This document shows, piece by piece, positions 25,015 to 32,769 of a DNA stretch of 37,886 bases. The position numbers and the translations under genes were made by a program. Under the pieces are notes generated by a model. It ran no database searches. It saw only the letters and a program-made list of their open reading frames with translations, and was not told where the DNA came from. Within the stretch, counting starts at the first letter, position 1. Every line of letters begins with the position of its first letter. The stretch covers positions 1-37,886 of the forward strand of contig JAGXGH010000138.1 of the NCBI GenBank assembly GCA_024636835.1, in the 5' to 3' direction. Source of the stretch: Verrucomicrobiales bacterium. GTDB lineage: Bacteria; Verrucomicrobiota; Verrucomicrobiia; Verrucomicrobiales; SLCJ01.

Positions 25015-25734
25015 CTATTTCACAAGGCCGAACATGACGGCAAGAGGGACAGAGGCGAACATCGCCCAAATAATAAATGCGTAGGCTTTTCCGAAGATTT
25101 CGACGCCGCACTTCGAGCGGTCGCTGCGGAGACCTAAGGTTTGGAAGACGGAGGCGACGCCATGTGAGAGGTGGAGGCAGAGGAGGCTGATGCCGACGAG
25201 GTAAAAGAGCGTCGCAGGAATGAAGCTGAATCCTTCGATGACCATTTTGTAAACGTCGTGTGCGTGGGTGCCGTCGGCGAGGATGGTTTCATAGGCGGCG
25301 CTGTCGAAGCCATGCCATACGCGGACGGTGTAGTGAAGGATGTGGTAGATGACGAAGCTGAGAATCACCAGGCCGGACACGATCATGGTCTTGCTGCCTG
25401 AGGAACTCGCCATCGATGTTTTCATCGCGTATTTGGCACCGCGTGCGGCGCGGTTTTGGCGGGTCAATTGAATGGTCGCCACGATATGAATGATGAAAGC
25501 CGTGAGTAATCCGATACGGAACACCCAGAGAACAGCGCCGTGGCCGACGGTGCGCAGGAAGAGCGCATACTCGTTGATGGCTTCGGCACCGGAGAAAACC
25601 AAAAGGTTACCGATGGCGTGGGCAGGTAGGAAACCAAGAATAGCCACCCCAGTGAGGGCGACGACGATTTTTTTGCCGATGGTGGATGCGTAAAATGTTC
25701 GCAACTGGGTTAGCGGATTGGCGGAGTCGCTCAT
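25015..25734 (-). CDS. sdhC: Succinate dehydrogenase cytochrome b558-type membrane subunit
   Basis: Membrane anchor that binds heme b and quinone. 239 residues with five hydrophobic helices (about 20-45, 65-95, 115-140, 165-190 and 210-237), the pattern of the single-subunit b558 family that replaces SdhC plus SdhD. Candidate heme-ligand His residues lie in LPAHAIGNL, FIIHIVATIQL, YHILHYTVR and LCLHLSHGVASVFQTLG. It is the first gene of the sdhC-sdhA-sufU-sdhB operon. The promoter should lie in the roughly 250 bases shared with the divergent AGCS symporter gene. Confidence 0.93.
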   Translation of the reverse strand: MSDSANPLTQLRTFYASTIGKKIVVALTGVAILGFLPAHAIGNLLVFSGAEAINEYALFLRTVGHGAVLWVFRIGLLTAFIIHIVATIQLTRQNRAARGAKYAMKTSMASSSGSKTMIVSGLVILSFVIYHILHYTVRVWHGFDSAAYETILADGTHAHDVYKMVIEGFSFIPATLFYLVGISLLCLHLSHGVASVFQTLGLRSDRSKCGVEIFGKAYAFIIWAMFASVPLAVMFGLVK

Positions 25735-25982
25735 GGAAAAGTGGTGGAGTCGGGTGCGAGATAGGTGATGTGCTTCGAGGTTGTGGGCACATTATCGCTA
25801 ATCTGTTAAAGTCTTACGCGTGATGATGCAAGACCGTTGATGAGGTTTGCGATATTTTGAGTAGATGCTTAAAAAGACGAATATCTTAAGATTTCTTGCA
25901 TCTTTGGGAATTTTCACCTGGATATTGAGGTGGGGAAGAGAAAGGAAATCTCAACTTTTCAGATTTGTGCTTGTAGTCGTGG

Positions 25983-27776
25983 ATGGCTTTCCTAGGTTCG
26001 GGCATGCGCTATTTTGCACAATTGCTGAAAAAACTGCCGGCACATCTTGTATGGATGATGATTTTGTTCGTGTTCGCAGCTCCGACGAGCGCGTTCGCCC
26101 AGGACGGAGGGATGAACAAGGGTGGCTTGGATCAGAAGATTGATGAATGGTTGAAGCTGCCCGCTGAATGGCTGGAAGCGGTGATTTTTTATAGCATCCC
26201 GGTGACCTCGCAGCAAAGCCTGCCGCTGGTGCTGATTTTGCTCGCGGGGACGGCGGTTTTTCTCACGGTCTATTTCAAGTTCGTCAACGTACGACAGTTG
26301 CCGTTGGCCTTTCGCACTGTTCGGGGAAAATATTCCGGCAAGAATGATCCGGGGGAGATTACCCATTTCCAGGCACTGACTGCGGCGCTTTCGGCGACAG
26401 TGGGTCTTGGGAACATTGCGGGTGTGGCGATCGCAGTCGGTATTGGTGGCCCTGGGGCAACATTCTGGATGATTCTCATGGGGATCTGTGGAATGACCAC
26501 CAAGTTCTGTGAGTGCACTCTTGGTGTGAAATACCGTAAGATCGATGAGAATGGGAAGGCGCACGGTGGTGCGATGTATTATTTGCAGGACGGGTTGAAA
26601 GAGCGGGGGCTCGGTGGGCTGGGCAGGGTGCTGGCGATCTTCTTCGCGGTGGTATGTATCGGGGCGACGCTAGGAGCGGGGAACATGTATCAGGCGAACC
26701 AAGCGCACTCGCAGTTTGTCACCAACTTTGGGTCGGAGTTTGATATCGGGATGTTGAGTAACGGATATGTCTTCGGCGGTATTCTCGCGTTTTTCGTGGC
26801 CTTGGTTATTATCGGAGGGATTAAATCCATCGCGCGGGTGACATCGGTTCTGGTTCCGTTGATGTGCGGAGTCTATATCATCGCGGGCTTTGTAATTCTA
26901 GGCAGTCATCTGGAGGGTATTCTTCCGGCTTTCGGTGAAATCATCAGCAGTGCGTTCTCCAACGAGGCAATGACCGGTGGCTTTGTCGGGGTGTTGATTC
27001 AGGGCATCCGACGTGCGGCCTTCTCCAATGAGGCGGGTATTGGCTCCGCGCCGATTGCTCACGCGGCGGTGAAAACCAAAAAACCGGCAAGTGAAGGTCT
27101 GGTAGCCTTATTGGAGCCATTCACGGACACCGTGGTGGTGTGCAGCATGACAGCTTTGGTGATTGTGATCACCGGGCAGTGGAAAGTCGATGCAGTGGCC
27201 AAGGCGGACGGGATTGCCTTGCTCGACAAGAAAGAAGGGATCGAACAGGTGGTCACGCTCGCGGTGGGAGACGAGTTGCGACTACTTCACACGAAGGATA
27301 AGGATGGATGGCAGGAGGCCAAACACCTTCAGTCTGAAACAATGGGTTGGATTAATATCGATCAGGCGAAGCTCGATGAACAATTTGAGATGCGACTCGA
27401 TATTTCAAAGACATCGGCAGCTTTTGGCGAGAAAATTACGTGGTTCCCGTGGGTGTTGACTGGTGCGGTGATACTGTTTGCGTTCTCGACGATGATTTCA
27501 TGGTCCTATTACGGTGAGCAAGGGTTGATATATCTGATGGGGAGGCGTAACCCCAAGGCGGTATTGATCTACAAGCTGGTGTTTTGCGGATTTGTGGTCA
27601 TCGGGGCGGCAGCGTCGTTGGGCAACGTGTTGCGAGTATCCGACGCGCTGTTGTTTGCGATGGTGATTCCAAACATGATCGGCCTGTATATTCTGCTGCC
27701 AGTGGTGAAGAAGGAGTTTGCCGATTTCCAGGAGCATGCGCGAAAGGTGGACTCCGGTGAGAAAACACTGGATTGA
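25983..27776 (+). CDS. Sodium:alanine (AGCS-family) symporter with inserted SH3-like segment
   Basis: Na+- or H+-coupled amino-acid symporter in the inner membrane. 597 residues, longer than the usual 450-540. The N-terminus has a signal-like helix ending PTSAFAQDGG; an ATG at 26004 is an alternative start. The AGCS core shows FQALTAALSATVGLGNIAGVAIAVGIGGPGA, GAMYYLQDGL and GIRRAAFSNEAGIGSAPIAHAA, all strong family marks. Between the helix ending in VIVITGQW (about 395) and FPWVLTGAVILFAFSTMISWSYYGE (about 485) lies a polar insert of about 85 residues with a pattern like a bacterial SH3 domain (LAVGDELRLL, DGWQEAKHL, MGWINIDQAKL). The helicase gene starts nine bases after its stop, so the two are probably co-transcribed. 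Confidence 0.92.
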   Translation: MAFLGSGMRYFAQLLKKLPAHLVWMMILFVFAAPTSAFAQDGGMNKGGLDQKIDEWLKLPAEWLEAVIFYSIPVTSQQSLPLVLILLAGTAVFLTVYFKFVNVRQLPLAFRTVRGKYSGKNDPGEITHFQALTAALSATVGLGNIAGVAIAVGIGGPGATFWMILMGICGMTTKFCECTLGVKYRKIDENGKAHGGAMYYLQDGLKERGLGGLGRVLAIFFAVVCIGATLGAGNMYQANQAHSQFVTNFGSEFDIGMLSNGYVFGGILAFFVALVIIGGIKSIARVTSVLVPLMCGVYIIAGFVILGSHLEGILPAFGEIISSAFSNEAMTGGFVGVLIQGIRRAAFSNEAGIGSAPIAHAAVKTKKPASEGLVALLEPFTDTVVVCSMTALVIVITGQWKVDAVAKADGIALLDKKEGIEQVVTLAVGDELRLLHTKDKDGWQEAKHLQSETMGWINIDQAKLDEQFEMRLDISKTSAAFGEKITWFPWVLTGAVILFAFSTMISWSYYGEQGLIYLMGRRNPKAVLIYKLVFCGFVVIGAAASLGNVLRVSDALLFAMVIPNMIGLYILLPVVKKEFADFQEHARKVDSGEKTLD

Positions 27777-27785
27777 TGGGAAAGC

Positions 27786-29852
27786 ATGGCACGGAAATAC
27801 GAAATTAAGAAATCAGCCCCTTCCAACCGGACGGGGATTGATTTTCGCGCGGAGCTCAACGACGAGCAATTCGCGGCGGTGACATCGCGTCCGGGTCCTG
27901 CCCTGGTGATCGCAGGTGCGGGTTCGGGCAAGACGCGAACGCTGACCTACCGGGTGGCGTATTTGTTGGATAACCACATCGACCCGCGTAGCATTTTGCT
28001 GCTGACCTTTACCAACAAAGCGGCCAGGGAAATGCTCGATCGGGTGAAGGACTTGGTGCCTTTCGATCTCTCCGAGTTGTGGGGAGGAACATTCCACTCG
28101 ATTGGCAATCGCTTGCTGAGGCGTCATGCGGATCTCGTTGGGCTGGAGCGCAATTTCTCTATTTTGGATAGTGATGACCAGAAACAGATGATGAAGCTCG
28201 CCATTGCAGAGGCGGGGGTGGACACCAAGTCGCGCCGCTTTCCGAAGCCGAAGATCCTGATGGATATCTGCAGCTACGCACTGAACACACGCCAAGAAGT
28301 GAGTGAGGTGATTCCTTGGCGTTATGCGTATTTTGCCGAACTGACCGAGGAGATCGAGAACGTTGCGGCGGCCTACACAGAGTTGAAATTGAAGTCCAAC
28401 TCCGCGGATTTCGATGACTTGCTGTTTCTCGCCTACCGATTGTTCAAAGAGTATCCCGATGTGCTGCAGGCTTATCAGGAACGGTTCAAATTTGTGCTGG
28501 TCGACGAGTACCAAGACACCAACCTCTTGCAGGCGGAACTGATCGATATGCTCGCCGCCAAGCACAAAAGCCTGATGGTTGTCGGCGACGATGCGCAGTC
28601 GATCTACTCGTGGCGCGGGGCGAATTTTGAAAACATCCTCAAGTTCGCAGAGCGATACGAAAAGGCCAAGACCTACAAGATCGAGACCAACTATCGCTCG
28701 GTGCCGGAAGTGCTCGAAGTGGCGAACGCCTGCATCGCCTGCAATGTGAAGCAGTTCCCCAAGGCACTGCAACCCGCGCGGAAAAGCGCCGAGGCGAAGC
28801 CGGTGTTGGCGAATGTCTCCGACCCTCGCGAGCAAGCGAGTTTCGTCGCCCAGCGCGTGCTTGAGCTTTACGACGAGGGCACGCCGTTTGATGAGATTGC
28901 GGTTCTCTACCGTGCGCATTTCCATTCGATGGAAATCCAGATGGAGTTCACCCGTCGCGATATTCCGTTTCGTCTCACCAGTGGTCTGCGTTTCTTCGAG
29001 CAGGCACACATTAAGGACGTGGCTGCGTTCATGCGCTTTGCCGCCAACCCGCGCGACCAAATTTCCTTTCAGCGCCTCGCGTTGATGTTACCCGGCGTCG
29101 GTGCGCGCACCGCGGAAAAAATGTGGCAACAATGGGCGGCAGCGCTTCCCAAAGACGGGCCGGTCGTGTCCTTCGCCAAGGCGCTCAACGCCATCAAACC
29201 GCCCGCCAAAGGAGCCAAGGCGTGGGAGCAATTTGCCTACACCATGGATGAACTCGCGCCGGGTGGCACCCCAGCCACGCCCACCGCGATGATTTTCTCG
29301 GTGCTCGAGGGCAGTTACGACGACTACATGCGGTCGGCGTTCACCAACTACGAACACCGCAAACAGGATCTCCAGCAGCTAGAAGTCTATGCCGAAGATC
29401 AAAAGGACGTCGAAGAATTCCTCACCAATTTAGCACTGCTTGGTGGCGTGGATGTTGCCAATGGCGAGACCAAGGAAGAAAAAGATCGCGAAGCCGTCAC
29501 GCTGAGCACCGTCCACCAGGCCAAAGGTCTCGAATGGGATGTCGTGTTCGCCGTCTGGCTCGCCGATGGAAAATTCCCCAACGACCGCGCCATCGATCAG
29601 GATGATCCGTCCTCCGTCGAGGAAGAGCGGCGACTGTTCTACGTCACGCTGACTCGCGCGAAGAACGAGCTCTACCTTATCTACCCCACAATATGGCCAA
29701 CACCACATAGCGGGTCACAACTTCAACAGCCCTCACGCTTCATCGAAGAGCTCGAAGTCGAACTGTTCGACGTCTGGGAGATCGGCTCCGAACCCGCCGA
29801 CCCCTGGGCGGGAACTTACGGTGATGATGATGAAGAGGACTTTCCGTTTTAA
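27786..29852 (+). CDS. UvrD/PcrA/Rep-family ATP-dependent DNA helicase
   Basis: Superfamily 1A 3'-5' DNA helicase, 688 residues. All helicase motifs are readable in order: Q motif LNDEQFAAV, Walker A AGAGSGKT (about 42-49), motif Ia LLTFTNKAAREM, Walker B LVDEYQDTN, motif III GDDAQSIYSWRGA, motif IV IETNYRS, motif V TVHQAKGLEWDVVF and motif VI RRLFYVTLTRAKNEL. This family works in DNA repair and in clearing replication or transcription obstacles. PcrA, UvrD and Rep cannot be told apart with confidence by eye; the short C-terminus, without the long PcrA/UvrD tail, leaves the assignment open. It follows the AGCS symporter by nine bases. Confidence 0.95.
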   Translation: MARKYEIKKSAPSNRTGIDFRAELNDEQFAAVTSRPGPALVIAGAGSGKTRTLTYRVAYLLDNHIDPRSILLLTFTNKAAREMLDRVKDLVPFDLSELWGGTFHSIGNRLLRRHADLVGLERNFSILDSDDQKQMMKLAIAEAGVDTKSRRFPKPKILMDICSYALNTRQEVSEVIPWRYAYFAELTEEIENVAAAYTELKLKSNSADFDDLLFLAYRLFKEYPDVLQAYQERFKFVLVDEYQDTNLLQAELIDMLAAKHKSLMVVGDDAQSIYSWRGANFENILKFAERYEKAKTYKIETNYRSVPEVLEVANACIACNVKQFPKALQPARKSAEAKPVLANVSDPREQASFVAQRVLELYDEGTPFDEIAVLYRAHFHSMEIQMEFTRRDIPFRLTSGLRFFEQAHIKDVAAFMRFAANPRDQISFQRLALMLPGVGARTAEKMWQQWAAALPKDGPVVSFAKALNAIKPPAKGAKAWEQFAYTMDELAPGGTPATPTAMIFSVLEGSYDDYMRSAFTNYEHRKQDLQQLEVYAEDQKDVEEFLTNLALLGGVDVANGETKEEKDREAVTLSTVHQAKGLEWDVVFAVWLADGKFPNDRAIDQDDPSSVEEERRLFYVTLTRAKNELYLIYPTIWPTPHSGSQLQQPSRFIEELEVELFDVWEIGSEPADPWAGTYGDDDEEDFPF

Positions 29853-30292
29853 GAGGGATTGAAGTAGTTGGCCGCAAAAAGGCACAAGAGGCGCAAAAAA
29901 TAGATAGCTGGTTAAGAGTGTCACAGCAGGAGTCCAGCGCTTGTTGCCAGAGTGGCCGAAGTGGTGACACTTTGGCCGGCCTTGCCTTGATTCCAAAATC
30001 GCAGAGTGTTCAATGATTGTTGATCATGCTGTTCACAGCATAGGTGGCGTTGAATGTTTAGGTTCCGTGGATGAGATTGGATATAGCGTTAGAACATCTG
30101 CCGTGCGGACAAGATTCGGGCTTGTTGTTTTGATGATGAGTGGCACACTTTGTGCATTCCAATGACAACGATGACTTCTCTTTCAGGTGACGACGACCCT
30201 TCCTCTAGGCGGGCGCGCATTATGGCGCGCGGCGGTGGCTTATTCACGCAATTTGAAATCTGGGTGAAGGAGGGCGCGTAGCGGGAGCGGAT
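29853..30292. other. 440-base non-coding gap with a 9-base-phased repeat and several hairpins
   Basis: No supported gene. The gap begins with a degenerate 9-base repeat (29873-29899). Next is a hairpin with arms 29954-29963 and 29968-29977 around a GTGA loop, and an overlapping AGTGTCAC (29917-29924) / GTGACACT (29964-29971) pair that would form an alternative stem. A perfect 16-base palindrome follows at 30026-30041, and a GCGCGC / GCGCGC stem at 30213-30230 lies about 60 bases before the next gene. It may hold the helicase 3' end, a small RNA and the promoter of the CNNM/CBS gene. Confidence 0.5.
29873..29899 (+). repeat. Nine-base-phased degenerate repeat after the helicase gene
   Basis: Three units of nine bases starting at 29873, 29882 and 29891, each a GC-containing triplet followed by an A-rich hexamer (for example CGCAAAAAG, GCACAAGAG). 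It resembles the 7-base arrays elsewhere in the window in being degenerate but phased, with a different period. Confidence 0.55.
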
Positions 30293-31387
30293 ATGGGATT
30301 ACTCATTTTTTATATTCTGCTGGCACTGGGTGTGTCGTTCGTTTGCTCGGTGCTCGAGGCGATTATCCTGAGCGTGACTCCAGGGTTCATTCAGACGGAG
30401 GTCGCGAAAGATAAGGGTTACGCGAAGCATCTCGCGAAGATGAAGAGCAATTTGGATCGCCCGATTTCTGCGATTCTGACGCTGAATACAATCGCTCACA
30501 CGATGGGTGCGGCGGGTGCGGGTGCGCAGTGGAAGGCGATCTATCACGATACTGGTGAAGCCATTTTTGCCGGTGCCCTGATGTTTTTGGTGTTGGTGTT
30601 TTCGGAGATTATTCCGAAGACGATCGGGGCGAAATTCTGGCGTGTGCTGGCGAGGCCGGCGACGATGATTCTTCGTGGAATGGTCTGGGTGCTAACCTAT
30701 CTGCCGCCGTGGCCGCTACCTGCGTTGGGACTCATCACGCGAATGGTTGGCGGTGAGCCTGAGTCGCACGGGGTGAGTCGCGCGGAACTTGCAGCGATGG
30801 CGGAACTTAGCTTGCAGTCGGGGCATTTGGAGGATGAGGAGAGTGAGATTCTACGGAATCTGTTTATGTTCCGCTCGTCGAAAGTCCGCGATATCATGAC
30901 GCCGCGGACGGTGGTTTACGCGCAGCCGGAAGAAACACCGGTCGGCCTATTCCTCGATGAAGCGATGCGTACGCCATTCTCTCGTATCCCTGTTTTCAAA
31001 AAGAACCGAGATGATATTACGGGCTTTGTCTTGAAGAGTGATGTGATGTCGGCCCGTGTGCGTGGCGATGACGTGGGCAAGGCGCTGACGGAGTTTAAGC
31101 GTCCGATCAAGGTAGTGCCTAGCAGTGCGTCGATCTATCGGGTGTTTCAAATGATGAGTAAGGAAAAGGCCCACCTGATGCTGGTGGTCGATGAGTTCGG
31201 CGGTATGGAGGGCGTCGTCACCATGGAAGACGTGGTCGAAACCCTGCTGGGGATGGAGATCGTCGATGAAGCGGATCGCGCGGAGGATATGCAGAAATTG
31301 GCACGACGTCTGTGGAGCCAACGCGCCAAGGCGATGGGGTTGCGCATTGATGGTGACGGTGAGGAAGCAGAGGGGGAGAAGGGATGA
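30293..31387 (+). CDS. CNNM/CBS-domain protein (HlyC/CorC family), short form
   Basis: 364 residues. An N-terminal CNNM (DUF21) membrane domain with about four hydrophobic helices (1-150: LLIFYILLALGVSFVCSVLEAIILSVTPGF, SAILTLNTIAHTMGAAGAG, VLVFSEIIPKTIGAKFW) is followed by a CBS pair (about 200-325: MFRSSKVRDIMTPRTVV, GGMEGVVTMEDVVETLLGMEIVDE). Family members are linked to Mg2+/Co2+ export or resistance. The CorC_HlyC domain that often follows the CBS pair seems missing; the protein ends in a short acidic tail. A GGGAG site six bases before the ATG supports the start. Confidence 0.9.
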   Translation: MGLLIFYILLALGVSFVCSVLEAIILSVTPGFIQTEVAKDKGYAKHLAKMKSNLDRPISAILTLNTIAHTMGAAGAGAQWKAIYHDTGEAIFAGALMFLVLVFSEIIPKTIGAKFWRVLARPATMILRGMVWVLTYLPPWPLPALGLITRMVGGEPESHGVSRAELAAMAELSLQSGHLEDEESEILRNLFMFRSSKVRDIMTPRTVVYAQPEETPVGLFLDEAMRTPFSRIPVFKKNRDDITGFVLKSDVMSARVRGDDVGKALTEFKRPIKVVPSSASIYRVFQMMSKEKAHLMLVVDEFGGMEGVVTMEDVVETLLGMEIVDEADRAEDMQKLARRLWSQRAKAMGLRIDGDGEEAEGEKG

Positions 31388-31643
31388 GTTAGAAGGGATA
31401 AGCTTTCAGGAGGGCTAAGCGCTCAGCTGGGGTGCGTTTTCTTAGGCCACTTCTTCACGAAGTGATGAAATCAACCATTTCACTTTCCGATCGCGTCAGA
31501 TCAATACCAAGATTTGGTATAAGGAATTGAGGGAAGTGCTTAATGTTTACACGAAAGATATTCCTATCCGAATTCCCATAACCATCGTAACCCTCGCTTT
31601 TCGCCGTGGAATCGAGTAGGCTTTCTGAGAATCCCTCTATCCT

Positions 31644-32411
31644 CTATCGTCCGGCAAGGAGGATGTCGTCGCGATCGAGGCCGGTGATTCTTTCCAAGGT
31701 TTTCACGGCGTAGAAAAGTGTGGCGATCATGATGAGCAGCACGGGCACGCCAATGACGACGAAGGACCAACCGGTGAGGCGAGCGACGGCGTCGTTGTAG
31801 AGTTCGCGGGCGTCAGATGCGACGACATCCACTGCACCGAGGAAATACATGGCAAGGAAGAAATTGAGGATGGCGGAGACGGCGAAGGCTCCTGCCATGG
31901 CAAGAGTGGACCTCCAGATGAGGCGTTTGAACTCACCCTGCTTACTGCGTTCGATGATGGCTTTGTCGATGCGCGGAAGGTCGAAAATATCCGGGTTGAT
32001 GAGGAACACTTTGACCAATGGGGTGCGCATTTTCAGCGATACGAGGAATGACAGGCCGAGCATGACGGGGATGGCGGCCTCTTTGATGGCGAAGAGTAAG
32101 GCGGCCTTCGGGTGGATGGTGCCGTCTTCGTTCCAGACGGCGATGGTGATGCCTCCGGTCAGCAGCACACTTCCCAAACCGAGCACGGAGAATGGGTTGA
32201 GCTTGCGAGTGCGGACAAGATCGCGAATTCCGTAGGCGAGAGGGAGGCAGACGGCGATGGCCATGCCGATGTGGGGGCCCAGATGCCAAGGCTTGCTACC
32301 GTCTTTACCCAGGTAGCTGAGCGCCAGAATAGGGAGCAGGACGTTGATGAGGATATTTGCCAAGGGGTGCTCCTTGGGTGCTGGCGATGGATTTACGACG
32401 GTTTCTGACAT
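31644..32411 (-). CDS. Multi-pass membrane protein, resembling the VC0807 family
   Basis: From ATG 32411 (MSETVVNPSPAPKEHP) it has 255 residues; a longer frame to 32480 adds residues without family support. About six membrane helices are visible: ILINVLLPILALSYL, HIGMAIAVCLPLAYGI, FSVLGLGSVLLTGGITIAV, AAIPVMLGLSFLVSL, a helix around MAGAFAVSAILNFFLAMYFL and WSFVVIGVPVLLIMIATLFYAV. A polar loop (about 150-190, INPDIFDLPRIDKAIIERSK) separates the fourth and fifth. The layout recalls the VC0807/septation-protein-A-like membrane family, whose function is not established. It converges on the CNNM/CBS gene and diverges from rpoD. Confidence 0.75.
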   Translation of the reverse strand: MSETVVNPSPAPKEHPLANILINVLLPILALSYLGKDGSKPWHLGPHIGMAIAVCLPLAYGIRDLVRTRKLNPFSVLGLGSVLLTGGITIAVWNEDGTIHPKAALLFAIKEAAIPVMLGLSFLVSLKMRTPLVKVFLINPDIFDLPRIDKAIIERSKQGEFKRLIWRSTLAMAGAFAVSAILNFFLAMYFLGAVDVVASDARELYNDAVARLTGWSFVVIGVPVLLIMIATLFYAVKTLERITGLDRDDILLAGR

Positions 32412-32769
32412 AAGTTCAGAGAGGAAAGCGTGGATTTTGTGCGTATCGGCGCGGATTTGAGCCGAATTCACGAGCATCAAATAAGCGCGCTAGAGCCTAA
32501 TTTGAAGCCAGAACTCACGAAAATTGCAAATAGATGGAAAAAAGATGGCAATCAGAACGTTTTTTCGATTGAAGTCGCCGCAAAGGATAGTCCATATTGT
32601 ATGTCCCCTCTAGTCTCGCCCCTGGTATTCGATTTTATCGAGTATCAGAAGCTTAGCTGAAATTTTATCCACCCTCCGGACGTGAGTCTAAAGTCTCTTT
32701 TAGACTTCTATCCGGTTACTGCTCTTTGAGCAGATACTCACAGACCATTTGCCCTAGCATTAACTATTT
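32412..32769. other. 358-base divergent region upstream of rpoD
   Basis: Probably contains the promoters of the membrane-protein gene (minus) and rpoD (plus). The central part is more AT-rich than its neighbours. A GTG-started 76-codon frame at 32430-32660 has an AGGA-like site but no recognisable content and is not called. A TTATCCACC, one base off the E. coli DnaA box, lies at 32665-32673 and is probably chance. The clear structure here is the hairpin at 32676-32715. Confidence 0.5.
32676..32715 (+). promoter_or_regulatory. Two-tier hairpin in the rpoD upstream region
   Basis: Inner perfect 8-base stem AGTCTAAA (32685-32692) / TTTAGACT (32699-32706) with a six-base loop, and outer stem CCGGA (32676-32680) / TCCGG (32711-32715), separated by symmetric four-base internal loops. 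A second small GCTC/GAGC stem follows near 32721-32731. It lies 54 bases before the rpoD start and could be an RNA leader element or a dyad operator. Confidence 0.5.

Noticed and set aside
25865..26143. 92-codon frame overlapping the start of the AGCS gene
   Set aside because: It runs in another frame over the clear signal-like N-terminus of the symporter; composition is Arg-rich shadow sequence.
31504..31520. Seven-base inverted repeat as terminator between the CNNM/CBS gene and the convergent membrane-protein gene
   Set aside because: Three-base loop and no T-run on either strand; too weak to call.
32430..32660. 76-codon GTG-started frame upstream of rpoD
   Set aside because: It has an AGGA-like site but AT-rich composition, no recognisable content, and occupies the divergent promoter region.
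32665..32673. TTATCCACC, one base off a DnaA box
   Set aside because: Isolated single copy, far from dnaA, expected by chance in 38 kb.
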